Positions 56,387 through 64,000 of a stretch of DNA of 64,000 bases are shown here, piece after piece. Every line of letters begins with the position of its first letter. Position 1 is the stretch's first letter. The notes below the pieces were generated by a model. That model had not been told where the DNA came from. It made no database searches and saw only the letters and a list, made by a program, of their open reading frames with translations. Source of the stretch: JAJXWB01 sp046349085 (lineage in GTDB: Bacteria > Pseudomonadota > Alphaproteobacteria > Rhizobiales > Beijerinckiaceae); the NCBI GenBank assembly GCA_046349085.1, contig JAXMDA010000001.1, positions 496,001 to 560,000 on the forward strand, written 5' to 3'. Both the position numbers and the translations under genes were made by a program.

Positions 56387-57479
56387 AAACCACGACCGTA
56401 AGCCTTTGCGCGGCGCGCGTCACGCCCGTATAGAGCCAGCGGGCGCGATGCTCCCGGAAGGCGTAGCTCTCGTCGAAGAGATAGACGCTGTCCCATTGCG
56501 AGCCCTGCGACTTGTGGACGGTCAGGGCGTAGCCGAAATCGAATTCGTCCGATTCCCGCCGCAACGAATAGGGAATTTCCTCGTCGCCGCCGGCAAAGAA
56601 CTGCGGAATGACGCCCACGCGCTGCGGCTTGGCGCCGGGCGCGTCTTCCGGCGACACGGAGAGGCGCACCTTGCCGCGCCGCACGGTCCCGGCCCGCGCC
56701 ACCCGGAAGATGCCGCCGTTGAGCAGGCCCTTCTTGCGATTGTTGCGCAGGCAGACCAGCTTTTCGCCGGCCTGCGGCAGGTCGCCCGAAAAGCCCAGCA
56801 ATTCGCGCAGGCGCCTGTTGTAGGCGCGGCGCGTGCGGTTGAGGCCCACCAGCACCTGATCGGCGGCCTTGACCTCCTCCGTGTCGACCTCGTCGCGGCC
56901 GATCACCTTGGAGCGGCCATAGGCGCCGCGCGCGAGCCGATTCCCTTCGCGGATGTCCATCGAAAGGCGGATGATCGGATCATCGGCCGCCTGCCGATGA
57001 ACCTCGGTCAGCATGACGTCGGGCTCCGCCTCGGTGAAGAAGCCGCCGCCCTTGACCGGGGGAAGCTGGGCCGGATCGCCCAGAACCAGAACCTTCTTGC
57101 CGAACGACAGCAGGTCGCGGCCGAGCTCCTCGTCGACCATGGAACATTCGTCGATGACGATCAGGCTGGCGGCGGCGGCCGGCGCGTCCTCGTTCAGTTC
57201 GAAGGACGGCTCTTCGGATTCCACCTCCTTCGGCCGGTAGATCATGGAATGGATGGTGCGGGCGTCCGCGCAGCCCCTGGAGCGCATGACCAGCGCCGCC
57301 TTTCCGGTGAAGGCGCCGAAAGCGGTCTCGCCGTCGACGCTTTCGGCGAGATGACGGGCGAGCGTCGTCTTGCCCGTGCCGGCATAGCCGAAGAGGCGGA
57401 AGACCTGCGGCGCCTTGCTCTCGGCAAGCCACGCCGCGACGGCTTCGAGCGCGCGGTCCTGTTCGGGCGTCCAGTTCAT
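56385..57479 (-). CDS. RecD-like/Dda-like superfamily 1 DNA helicase
   Basis: 364-aa ATPase. NWTPEQDRALEAVAAWL opens the protein; Walker A GYAGTGKTTLA, motif Ia GAFTGKAALVMRSRG, Walker B VIDECSMVD, motif III LGDPAQLPPV, motif V/VI HKSQGSQWDSV and YTGVTRAAQRLTVV are all present, as in RecD2 and phage Dda 5'-3' helicases, but without their N-terminal extensions. The ATG at 57477-57479 directly precedes the conserved motif. Standalone small helicases of this kind are common on chromosomes of relatives; no phage genes are nearby. Role in replication restart or repair is inferred. Confidence 0.9.
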   Translation of the reverse strand: MNWTPEQDRALEAVAAWLAESKAPQVFRLFGYAGTGKTTLARHLAESVDGETAFGAFTGKAALVMRSRGCADARTIHSMIYRPKEVESEEPSFELNEDAPAAAASLIVIDECSMVDEELGRDLLSFGKKVLVLGDPAQLPPVKGGGFFTEAEPDVMLTEVHRQAADDPIIRLSMDIREGNRLARGAYGRSKVIGRDEVDTEEVKAADQVLVGLNRTRRAYNRRLRELLGFSGDLPQAGEKLVCLRNNRKKGLLNGGIFRVARAGTVRRGKVRLSVSPEDAPGAKPQRVGVIPQFFAGGDEEIPYSLRRESDEFDFGYALTVHKSQGSQWDSVYLFDESYAFREHRARWLYTGVTRAAQRLTVVV

Positions 57480-57577
57480 GGCGCCATCTAGCACCCCCGC
57501 GTTGAGTCGGGCGAGGCGGCTGGCCAGCCCGGGCCTTCCTTGCAATTTGGGCGGGCCGGTTTATCAACGCCCCTGTC

Positions 57578-58156
57578 ATGCGGAACGAACGACAGGAGCG
57601 CGCGGGGACCGCCGCGGCCGGGACGACCCGGGCCGCCGGCAGGGCGCGGCGCGCCCGGGCTCTGGGCGCCGAAGCCGCGCCGAAGGACGAGGAGGCCCCG
57701 GCCGCCGAGGCGTCGCTCGGCCATCTCGACAATGTTCTGGGCTATGTGCTGCGCCGCGCGCAGGTCGCCGTGTTCAACGACTTCCGGCGCACCTTCGCGG
57801 GCTACGATCTCAGCCCGACGCAATATTCCGTGCTGTCGATCCTGGCCGAGACGCCGGGCATGAGGCAGGGCGACGTGTCCGCGGCGCTCGGCATCAAGCG
57901 CACCAATTTCGTCGCCGTTCTCGACGAACTCGAACGACGCGGGCTTGCGCGCCGAAAGGCGGTCGCCGCCGACCGGCGGTCGCGCGCGCTGTTTCTCACG
58001 CCCGAGGGCGAGCGGCTGGCCGCCGAAGCGCGCAAGCTGCAGGACGAGCACGAGGTGCGGCTCGCCGCCCTCCTGCCGGAGGGCCAGCGCGATCATCTGA
58101 TCGCGCTTCTGCGCGAGCTGACAAAGGGCGTCGGCGCAAGCGTGGACGAGGAATAG
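57578..58156 (+). CDS. MarR family transcriptional regulator with charged N-terminal extension
   Basis: 192-aa winged-helix regulator. Residues about 55-180 carry the MarR core: LSPTQYSVLSILAETPGMRQGDVSAALGIKRTNFVAVLDELERRGLARR and the wing DRRSRALFLTPEGERL. The first 45 residues are Arg/Ala/Glu-rich and unstructured, unusual for the family; an internal start is possible, but none has a better ribosome binding site. It is followed at 32 bases by the GT2 gene on the same strand, so it may regulate the glycan cluster or act on a distant aromatic pathway. Effector unknown. Confidence 0.86.
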   Translation: MRNERQERAGTAAAGTTRAAGRARRARALGAEAAPKDEEAPAAEASLGHLDNVLGYVLRRAQVAVFNDFRRTFAGYDLSPTQYSVLSILAETPGMRQGDVSAALGIKRTNFVAVLDELERRGLARRKAVAADRRSRALFLTPEGERLAAEARKLQDEHEVRLAALLPEGQRDHLIALLRELTKGVGASVDEE

Positions 58157-58188
58157 AAGCCAAACCCGAAGACGAGGATTTCGGCCGG

Positions 58189-59232
58189 ATGCGGCTTTCC
58201 ATCGCCATACCGATCTACAATTTCGCGGATTTCATCGTCGAGACGCTCGATTCCATCGTCGCCCAGGACGGCGCGGACGAGGTCGAGATCGTCGTCGTCG
58301 ACGGCGCCTCGACCGACGCCACGCCGCAGGTCATGGCCGACTATCAGGCGCGCCACGCAAACGTGCGCTACGAGCGCCTGCCCGCCAAGGGCGGCATCGA
58401 CCGCGACATGGCCACGGCCTTCGCGCTGACGCGGGGCGAGTATTGCTGGCTGTTTTCCGGCGACGACATCATGCGGCCGGGCGCGTTGCGCCGCGCGCTG
58501 CAGGAGATCGAAAGCGGCTGCGACGTCTACCTTTCGCAGCACATGGAATATCTGAGCAACGGGCGCGGCTGGACGGCATGGCCGGTGCTCACGGGCGACG
58601 GGGCGCGGACGTTCGAGCTATCGAACTCCGTCGAGCGCCAGGAATATTTCGCGGCCGCCGCCAATACCGAAGCCTTCTTCAGCTTCATGGGCGGCATGAT
58701 AAACCGGCGCGCAAGCTGGGACCGCGTCGCCTTCAACGAGGCTTTCGACCGCTCGTGCTGGGCGCATGCGGCGCGGCTGTTCGAATTGATGCCGCAGGGC
58801 CTGAAGCTGCGCTTCGTTCCCGAATGCTGGCAGGACCGGCGTCCCGACAACGATTCCTTCATGGGCGGCGGTCTGGTGAAGCGGCTGGCCCTTTCCATCG
58901 ACGGCTACAACCGCATCGCCGACACGTTCTTCGGCCACGACAGCGTCGAGGCGTTTCACGTGCGGCGCGTGGTGCGCGAGGAGATCGGCATCGGTTCGCT
59001 CATCATGGGCAAATATGTCTGCGCGCTCGATCCCGAACTCGAAAGCCGCACGACGCTCGATCGGCTGGCCGCCAAAATGTACGGCGACTTTTCGTGGAAG
59101 AACCTGCACGCGCGCTTCCTCTACGCCACGACGCCGGGCGCGAAGATCAAGCGCTGGGATCCCGAATGGGCGGCGAAGGAGGAGCGCAAGGCGCTGATGC
59201 GTCGCGAGCTGCGCGCGGCTCAGCGGAAATAG
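58189..59232 (+). CDS. Glycosyltransferase family 2 protein
   Basis: 347-aa GT-A fold enzyme. SIAIPIYNFADFIVETLDSIVAQDG and VVVDGASTDATPQVM bind the nucleotide sugar, and the metal-binding Asp pair lies in WLFSGDDIMRPGAL. The C-terminal 150 residues resemble those of abequosyltransferase-like O-antigen enzymes and lack membrane segments. The ATG is at 58189 after ACGAGGA. Its last codons overlap the end of the convergent GT8 gene by 13 bases. First clear member of the surface-glycan cluster. Confidence 0.88.
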   Translation: MRLSIAIPIYNFADFIVETLDSIVAQDGADEVEIVVVDGASTDATPQVMADYQARHANVRYERLPAKGGIDRDMATAFALTRGEYCWLFSGDDIMRPGALRRALQEIESGCDVYLSQHMEYLSNGRGWTAWPVLTGDGARTFELSNSVERQEYFAAAANTEAFFSFMGGMINRRASWDRVAFNEAFDRSCWAHAARLFELMPQGLKLRFVPECWQDRRPDNDSFMGGGLVKRLALSIDGYNRIADTFFGHDSVEAFHVRRVVREEIGIGSLIMGKYVCALDPELESRTTLDRLAAKMYGDFSWKNLHARFLYATTPGAKIKRWDPEWAAKEERKALMRRELRAAQRK

Positions 59233-60173
59233 GACGAGGCGATGCGCCGCGCGAGCACGCCGAGATCGTGGCGGCGCGTGGCGCCGGGGCGCTTGCCCGC
59301 ATCCGTCCAGGCCAAGCGCAGCAGGTTTTGTTGCATGCCCGCCTGTCGCGCCGCCGCCCAATAGGCGCGCTGCAATTCATTCTCGGTCGCATTCGCCTGC
59401 CAGGGCTTGGCGCCGGCGTAATGGGCGATCGCCGGGTCGCGCCACGCCTCGCGCAGGCCGGGCCTGCCTGAAAAATCAGCGCCGGGAATGCGCGAAAAAT
59501 TTGCGATGCAATTCCATTCGGGGCCGAGGGTCTTGTAGTCGCCATCGAAGGCGAAGTTCAGCGCGTCCTGATCGTTGTTGATCGCGATCGCGCCTTTGTC
59601 ACGCAGGAAGCCGCGAGCGGTCTCGATGCGACCGGAGGCGGCGAGCGCCGGCACGTCGATCAGCAGCAGGCCGGCGTTGAAGTAACGTTTCCAGTCCGCG
59701 ACGCCGACAACGTCAGTCACGTAAACCTGCGACGGCCGGGTGTTGCCGGCCGGCCCGAACTCGACGCCGAGATAGGGCAGCACGTCCACCAGCGTATGGT
59801 CGATTACGGCGCCGAGCGCCTTGCCTTCGAGATCGGTTTCGTAGAGCGCGCCGAGATCGCGCCGCGTCAGCATGTCGACGTCGAGATAGAGGACGCGGTC
59901 GATGCCGGCAAGAATCTCGGGCAGGATGAAGCGCGCATAGGTGACGACGCTCTGCGGGCCGTTGACCTCGATCTTCTCGTACCGCGCGCCGATGTCCTGA
60001 AACTCGACGCGCATGTTCGCGCTACGCGGCGCGTGCTGCATGGCCAGCGGCGTCGGGCCGTCGTGCAGCGCGTGTATCGTCACCGGCGCGCGCGTGTGGC
60101 GCGCGATGGAATGCGCGAGGACGACGAAGAGAATTTCGAACCGGCGGTCGAAACAACAGGCGATATGGATCAT
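59220..60173 (-). CDS. Glycosyltransferase family 8 protein
   Basis: 317-aa retaining GT-A enzyme of the lipopolysaccharide galactosyl/glucosyltransferase type. The start IHIACCFDRRFEILFVVLAHSI, the YARFILPEIL segment and the metal-binding RVLYLDVDMLTRRDL are characteristic; the second half has YFNAGLLLIDVPAL and NNDQDALNFAF followed by AHYAGAKPWQ. Sugar and acceptor are unknown. Followed upstream by two or three methyltransferase genes in the same direction, so an operon making a methylated glycan is likely. Confidence 0.92.
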   Translation of the reverse strand: MIHIACCFDRRFEILFVVLAHSIARHTRAPVTIHALHDGPTPLAMQHAPRSANMRVEFQDIGARYEKIEVNGPQSVVTYARFILPEILAGIDRVLYLDVDMLTRRDLGALYETDLEGKALGAVIDHTLVDVLPYLGVEFGPAGNTRPSQVYVTDVVGVADWKRYFNAGLLLIDVPALAASGRIETARGFLRDKGAIAINNDQDALNFAFDGDYKTLGPEWNCIANFSRIPGADFSGRPGLREAWRDPAIAHYAGAKPWQANATENELQRAYWAAARQAGMQQNLLRLAWTDAGKRPGATRRHDLGVLARRIASSYFR

Positions 60174-60192
60174 GCCGCACGGTCCGGCATTG

Positions 60193-60993
60193 TCAGCCTT
60201 TCACGGCCATCCGGCCGGTGTAGTCGACGATCGTGAGCATGGGCGCGCGCCCGCCGGCGGTCTGGATGGCGCCGAAATATTCGTCGACCGCCTGACGCGA
60301 GCCCGCCCAATGGCCGTAGTCGTCGACGATAAGCACGCCGCCGGGAACGAGATGCGGATAGAGTTTCTCCATCTCGACCTTGGTGCTGTCGTACCAGTCG
60401 GTATCCAGACGCAGCAGGGCGATGGGGTTCATCTCCACCTCGTGGATCGTCTGCCTGATATCGCCGACGACATATTGCACGAGGTCTGCGGGGTATCCCA
60501 CCTGCGCGACGTTCTGCTTCACCTCGTCGAGCGAGGCGTAGCAGATGATGCCGCCGGGATCTTTCGGCAGGGTTTCCAGCAGGACGGCGGCCGACTGGCC
60601 GCGATTGTTCACATCGACGGCGCCGGGTTCGGTCATGCCTTCGAATGTGTCAAACAGCCATACGCGCCGGTCCGCGGCGTTCAACAGACGCAAAGTCGCC
60701 ATGGCGATCATGATCGAGCCGCCGCGCCATACGCCGCATTCGACGATGTCGCCCTGAATGCGGTTCTGCACGATGTGCCTGATGGCGCGGAACAGCGCGA
60801 GACCGCGCGCGAACGACGTCATCGTGTAGGGCTGGCACTGCTCCCAGATCGCCTTGAAGGCCTCGTCCTCGCGCGGCAGGTGGGAGTGCGACCACTCGAG
60901 CGCCGGCTCGGCCGACGCCTCCTCGGCGCGTCCCTTGCCGAACAAGTTGCGCAAGCGCTGCGAAAACGGTGTGGCCGAATGCGCCTGGCTCAT
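60193..60993 (-). CDS. TylF/MycF-family O-methyltransferase
   Basis: 266-aa SAM-dependent enzyme of the macrocin O-methyltransferase family, which methylates hydroxyl groups of sugars. Strong features: GDIVECGVWRGGSIMIAMATL (SAM motif I), VWLFDTFEGMTEP, ALLRLDTDWYDSTKVEMEKLYPHLVPGGVLIVDDYGHW with the metal-binding Asp residues. It lies 19 bases upstream of the GT8 gene on the same strand; therefore sugar O-methylation on the glycan built here is likely. Confidence 0.92.
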   Translation of the reverse strand: MSQAHSATPFSQRLRNLFGKGRAEEASAEPALEWSHSHLPREDEAFKAIWEQCQPYTMTSFARGLALFRAIRHIVQNRIQGDIVECGVWRGGSIMIAMATLRLLNAADRRVWLFDTFEGMTEPGAVDVNNRGQSAAVLLETLPKDPGGIICYASLDEVKQNVAQVGYPADLVQYVVGDIRQTIHEVEMNPIALLRLDTDWYDSTKVEMEKLYPHLVPGGVLIVDDYGHWAGSRQAVDEYFGAIQTAGGRAPMLTIVDYTGRMAVKG

Positions 60994-61050
60994 GGCGAAA
61001 TCTCCTGTCTTGTCACTGGCGCCGCCGCATGCCGCAAACGGCGCGCCCGC

Positions 61051-61815
61051 TCACGCGCTTGCGGGCTTTGTCGCCAGCGCGCCAACGCCAACGTAGATGA
61101 GGTTGACGTCGGACTGTTCGTCGGTCGCATCGATGACGCAATCGTTGGGAAAACACGCATCGGCCATCCGATGGCGGCGCACGTCGCCCATCTTGCGCAG
61201 CAGCGCGACGGACGCGTCGTAGAGCGCGCCATAGGCGCCCGCCGTCCGCGCCCGCGAGCCGAACCACTTCTCCGAGATGAAAAGCTTTGCGCGCTCGTTG
61301 GCCGTGATCTTCAGCAGCTTGTCGGGCCGGAAGCCGGCCCGCGCAACGAGTCGCCGGAGTCCATGCGCCGTCCAGCGCCAGTAGTCGTGCGGACAGGCGT
61401 GATCCCAGAAGGTGCCGTGCGTCGTCAGCAGCAGCTTGCCGCCGGGCTTCAGAACGCGCAGGCACTCGGCAAGATAGGCGTCGGGATCGAGAACATGCTC
61501 GAGCACCTGCGACGACAGAACCAGATCATAACCGCCAATGTCGGCCGGCAACATGCTGTCCTCGCCATAGGCGAAGTCGAGATCGGCCCCGCCTTCGAGA
61601 TCGGCGCGGTGATAGGTCGCGCCGGAAAACAGCGAGCGATAGGGTGAACCGCCGCAGCCGTAGTCGAGCACCTTGCCCGCATCCTTCGGCGCGACGCTCT
61701 TGACGGCGGCGAGCAGGTCGATGAGGCAGAGATAGTCGGGATCGCCCGGGCGGGGCGCGATCCGCTGGCGCACATATTCGTTTTGCGCGAGGATTTCGGC
61801 TGCCGGGTTCATCAT
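61051..61815 (-). CDS. Class I SAM-dependent methyltransferase
   Basis: 254 aa. SAM motif I is KVLDYGCGGSPYRSLF, the acidic loop follows in YHRADLEGGADLDF, and motif IV/V in LVLSSQVLEHVLDPDAYLAECLRVLKPGGKLLLTTHG. The group includes sugar and lipid methyltransferases; DHACPHDYWRWTAHGLRRL is characteristic of methyltransferase_11 proteins in O-antigen clusters. Substrate not assignable. Fifty-seven bases upstream of the TylF-like gene in the same direction, 43 bases after the next methyltransferase gene. Confidence 0.88.
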   Translation of the reverse strand: MMNPAAEILAQNEYVRQRIAPRPGDPDYLCLIDLLAAVKSVAPKDAGKVLDYGCGGSPYRSLFSGATYHRADLEGGADLDFAYGEDSMLPADIGGYDLVLSSQVLEHVLDPDAYLAECLRVLKPGGKLLLTTHGTFWDHACPHDYWRWTAHGLRRLVARAGFRPDKLLKITANERAKLFISEKWFGSRARTAGAYGALYDASVALLRKMGDVRRHRMADACFPNDCVIDATDEQSDVNLIYVGVGALATKPASA

Positions 61816-61858
61816 TCCTCACATCGGGCGCGATCGAGCCCGTCGCGGCGCCGGCCGC

Positions 61859-63088
61859 TCAAACGATCTCGATCTCCGGGAAGGGGAAGATCATCTTGCC
61901 GCCGTCGGCGAGAAACTTCTGTTCGCGCTGGAGGATGTTGTCCTTGAAGTGCCAGGGCAGCACCAGATAATAGTCCGGCTTCATCTTCAGCGCGTCCGCT
62001 TCCGAGACGATCGGAATATGCGTGCCGGGCGTGACGTGGCCGAACTTGTCCGGGTTGACCTCGGCGATGGCCTCCACGAGATCCGGGCCGATGCCGCAGT
62101 ACTGCAGCACGACATTGCCCTTGGTGGAGGCGCCGTAGCCGATTATGCGCTTGCCGTCGTCGCGCAGCGCGGCGAGCAGGCGGCGCAGGTCCTCGCGATG
62201 CCGGAAGACGCGCTCCTCGAATTCGCGATAGGGACGGGGCGTGGCGAGCCCCATGCGCTCTTCCTGCGACAGCAGCCAGTCGATGACGGCGCGATTGGCC
62301 TTGCGGGTCGTGTTCTTGTGACCTGCCGTGACGGCGAAGGAGCCGCCGTTGACGGCGTTCATCTGCACGTCCAGCACCTTCATGTCAGCGGCGGCGAGGA
62401 TCTTCTCGACCACGCCGAGCGAATAATATTCGACATGCTCGTGGCAGATCGTGTCGTAGGAGGTCAGCCGCAGCATCGAGGGCATGTAGCTCTGCTCGAA
62501 GTGCCAGACGCCGTCGGGGCGCAGACAATGCGCGATGTCGCGGGCGAAGGCGATCGGGTCCTCGAGATCGTAGAACATGGCGATCGAGGTGATGATCTTC
62601 GCGCGTTCCTTCGACACGCTGTCGAAGTTCTTCGCGGTGAAGAAATCCGGCACGAGCTTGATGTCGTCGGGATAGTACTGCCGGAATTTCGCGCCGGTCG
62701 GGTCGATGCCGATGCGCTTGAGCGCGGGCGTCTGATAGGCCTTGAGCGAAGTCGCGTCGTTCGAGCCGATGTCGAGGACGGTATCGCCGGCCTGAAGCTC
62801 GGCGAATTGCTCGAGCTTGCCGATCTTCTGCGTCAGATGGCGCACCATCGAGGCATTGAGGCCGGAGCGGTAGCCGTAGTTCTCGCCGTACATCTCGCTG
62901 GCCTCGTAGACATGGGCGAGCTGCAGCAGGCCGGAATCGGGGCACCAGACGAGTTCGAGCGGGCCGACCGTCACCGGCGTGGAGGATGAAGCCGGAAACA
63001 CGCCCGTCAGCGCCTGGTCTCCGAGCGAGAGGACGGACAAAAGGTTGGTGGAACCGCTAATCCGGCATTTTTCAATGCGCTTCGTCAT
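61859..63088 (-). CDS. Sugar C-methyltransferase-like protein (NovU/TylC3 type)
   Basis: 409 aa in three parts: an N-terminal zinc-binding-like domain (CRISGSTNLLSVLSLGDQALTGVFP), a central SAM domain (DTVLDIGSNDATSLKAY) with the reactive HFEQSYMPSMLRLTSYDTICHEHVEYYS, and a C-terminal nucleoside-sugar-binding domain (IIGYGASTKGNVVLQYCGI). This is the methyltransferase 13/11/14 arrangement of enzymes that add a methyl to C-3 or C-5 of dTDP-4-keto sugars. The CHEHVEYYS His/Glu pair acts as base in that family. It suggests a branched-chain sugar in the surface glycan. ATG at 63086-63088. Confidence 0.9.
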   Translation of the reverse strand: MTKRIEKCRISGSTNLLSVLSLGDQALTGVFPASSSTPVTVGPLELVWCPDSGLLQLAHVYEASEMYGENYGYRSGLNASMVRHLTQKIGKLEQFAELQAGDTVLDIGSNDATSLKAYQTPALKRIGIDPTGAKFRQYYPDDIKLVPDFFTAKNFDSVSKERAKIITSIAMFYDLEDPIAFARDIAHCLRPDGVWHFEQSYMPSMLRLTSYDTICHEHVEYYSLGVVEKILAAADMKVLDVQMNAVNGGSFAVTAGHKNTTRKANRAVIDWLLSQEERMGLATPRPYREFEERVFRHREDLRRLLAALRDDGKRIIGYGASTKGNVVLQYCGIGPDLVEAIAEVNPDKFGHVTPGTHIPIVSEADALKMKPDYYLVLPWHFKDNILQREQKFLADGGKMIFPFPEIEIV

Positions 63089-63339
63089 GTGGAGAGGGAC
63101 TCCGATCGGCCGGGCGACCATGCGGCCGACATGAAGGCGACCTTGGCGTTTTGCTTGCGAATTTGGCGCTGCTTTTAAAGAGAAGGCCTCCCAAGTGTCA
63201 ATTCCGCGGCGTCTCAGCCGGGCGGGCCGGCGCTCGCCTTGGCGCCGCGGCCCGGGATTGGTATGGCAGCAGTCGTTCCGCCGTGCGGCCTCCCATTCGT
63301 CCCGCGCGCCGGCGACCGGCCAAGCTATCAGGACAGAAC

Positions 63340-64000
63340 ATGCGCTCGACGAGCGGCGAATATTACGAAAAGCTCGACCATGTGCGCGCCTTCGCCTGCT
63401 ATGCCGTGTTCGTCTGGCATTTCATCCACGGGCCGAACGGCGAACTCGCCGCCTATGGCTCGCCCCCGCCTTTCTTCCCGATCGCGCTGCTCGACGAGGG
63501 CTATATCGGCGTCTCCATCTTCATGTGCCTCAGCGGCTATCTGTTCGCGAAAATCCTCGACAATTCGCAGATCGTCTACCGCACCTTCCTGTGGAACAGG
63601 TTCCTCCGGCTGGCGCCGCTGCTGGTTCTGGTGTTCTTCCTGTCCGCCTTCCACCTGATCCTGATCCTGAAACTCGTCGACCTGCGCTTCTATCTGACGT
63701 CGCTGCTCAAGGGCTTCATCTTCCCCGTCTGGCCGGCCGGCGGCTGGTCGATCGCCACCGAGATCCATTTCTACGTGATGCTGCCGGGCATCCTGTGGGC
63801 CGTGCGCCGCTCCACATGGTTCGGGTTCGCGCTGATCGGGGCGGCGATCGGCCTGCGCACCGGCATCTGGCTGTGGAAGGGCGAGGTGCAACTGGCGTCC
63901 TACTGGACGATCGTCGGCCGCTTCGACGAATTCGCGCTCGGCATCATCCTGTGCAAGCACAGGGCCTGGGCTGCCGGCAGACACTGGCTCGCGGCGGCGG
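63340..64000 (+). CDS. Acyltransferase family 3 membrane protein (OafA/YrhL type), 3' end outside window
   Basis: First 220 residues of an inner-membrane O-acyltransferase. KLDHVRAFACYAVFVWHFIHG contains the catalytic-type His, followed by GYIGVSIFMCLSGYLFAK and R-x10-R-like FLWNRFLRLAPLLVLV, then several hydrophobic segments and GGWSIATEIHFYVMLPG. Such proteins acetylate sugars of O-antigen, exopolysaccharide or Nod factors. Divergent from the methyltransferase genes by about 250 bases, but thematically part of the same glycan cluster, which continues beyond the window. Confidence 0.92.
   Translation, partial: MRSTSGEYYEKLDHVRAFACYAVFVWHFIHGPNGELAAYGSPPPFFPIALLDEGYIGVSIFMCLSGYLFAKILDNSQIVYRTFLWNRFLRLAPLLVLVFFLSAFHLILILKLVDLRFYLTSLLKGFIFPVWPAGGWSIATEIHFYVMLPGILWAVRRSTWFGFALIGAAIGLRTGIWLWKGEVQLASYWTIVGRFDEFALGIILCKHRAWAAGRHWLAAA

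Noticed and set aside
56385..57479. Prophage remnant because of the Dda-like helicase
   Set aside because: No integrase, structural or lysis genes nearby and base composition is like the neighbours.

Overview
This 64 kb window is GC-rich chromosomal DNA, densely packed with genes on both strands. It looks like an alphaproteobacterium of the order Hyphomicrobiales (Rhizobiales). The evidence is the infC start (ATT followed by an Arg-Arg-Pro N-terminus), the many CoA-dependent catabolic genes, aerobic-type cobalamin genes (cobD, cobC, cobU), and dispersed intergenic palindromes of the kind common in Bradyrhizobium/Rhodopseudomonas-like and methylotroph-like relatives. Genus and family cannot be fixed from the sequence. 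No phage, transposase, integrase, tRNA, rRNA or CRISPR array was seen. Layout: 0-8.4 kb holds the 3' end of mutS, a two-subunit CoA-transferase, infC with an intrinsic terminator, a family 4 glycosyltransferase, a hydrolase and an L,D-transpeptidase. 8.4-20.7 kb is an acyl-CoA catabolism region: an orphan amino-acid-type binding protein, four crotonase-fold proteins, an SDR dehydrogenase, an alpha-methylacyl-CoA racemase, a thiolase, a phosphotransferase/DUF6285/acyl-CoA dehydrogenase module and a nitronate monooxygenase. 20.8-28.2 kb has a MATE exporter with its MarR regulator, aroE, and divergent cobalamin operons (cobD-DUF1636 and cobC-cobU) with recQ overlapping cobU. 28.2-32.9 kb is a signalling operon: an RpfC-like hybrid histidine kinase downstream of a REC-PAS-GGDEF-EAL protein. 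33-40 kb has an amidase, an extreme Arg/Tyr/Trp protein, a folate operon ending in an in-frame folK-dienelactone hydrolase fusion, metY and a hydrolase. 40.2-48 kb is a second CoA/aromatic region: fadD, a DUF35/thiolase-like pair without the nucleophilic Cys, a family III CoA-transferase, and a LysR regulator with two HTH domains divergent from ligK-galD (distal gallate/protocatechuate 4,5-cleavage steps). 48-57.5 kb holds a DEAD-box helicase, a secreted protein, a hydrolase, a Na+/H+ antiporter, a YghU-type GST, a GH8 cellulase fused to a degenerate GGDEF domain, and a RecD-like helicase. 57.5-64 kb starts a surface-glycan cluster (two glycosyltransferases, three methyltransferases, an acyltransferase) that runs off the window. 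How the genes work together: most of the window serves CoA-thioester catabolism (activation by FadD, racemisation, dehydrogenation, hydration, thiolysis) and ring-cleavage product processing, next to housekeeping cofactor synthesis (B12, folate). A second theme is c-di-GMP and the cell envelope: the GGDEF-EAL/RpfC-like pair, the GH8-GGDEF-like fusion, the L,D-transpeptidase and the glycan cluster. Intergenic gaps are repeatedly filled by palindromic elements of several families, some of which supply a ribosome binding site or a terminator to the flanking gene. The least conventional items are the GH8-GGDEF-like fusion, the folK-DLH fusion, the double-HTH LysR, the Cys-less thiolase/DUF35 pair and the Arg/Tyr/Trp protein.
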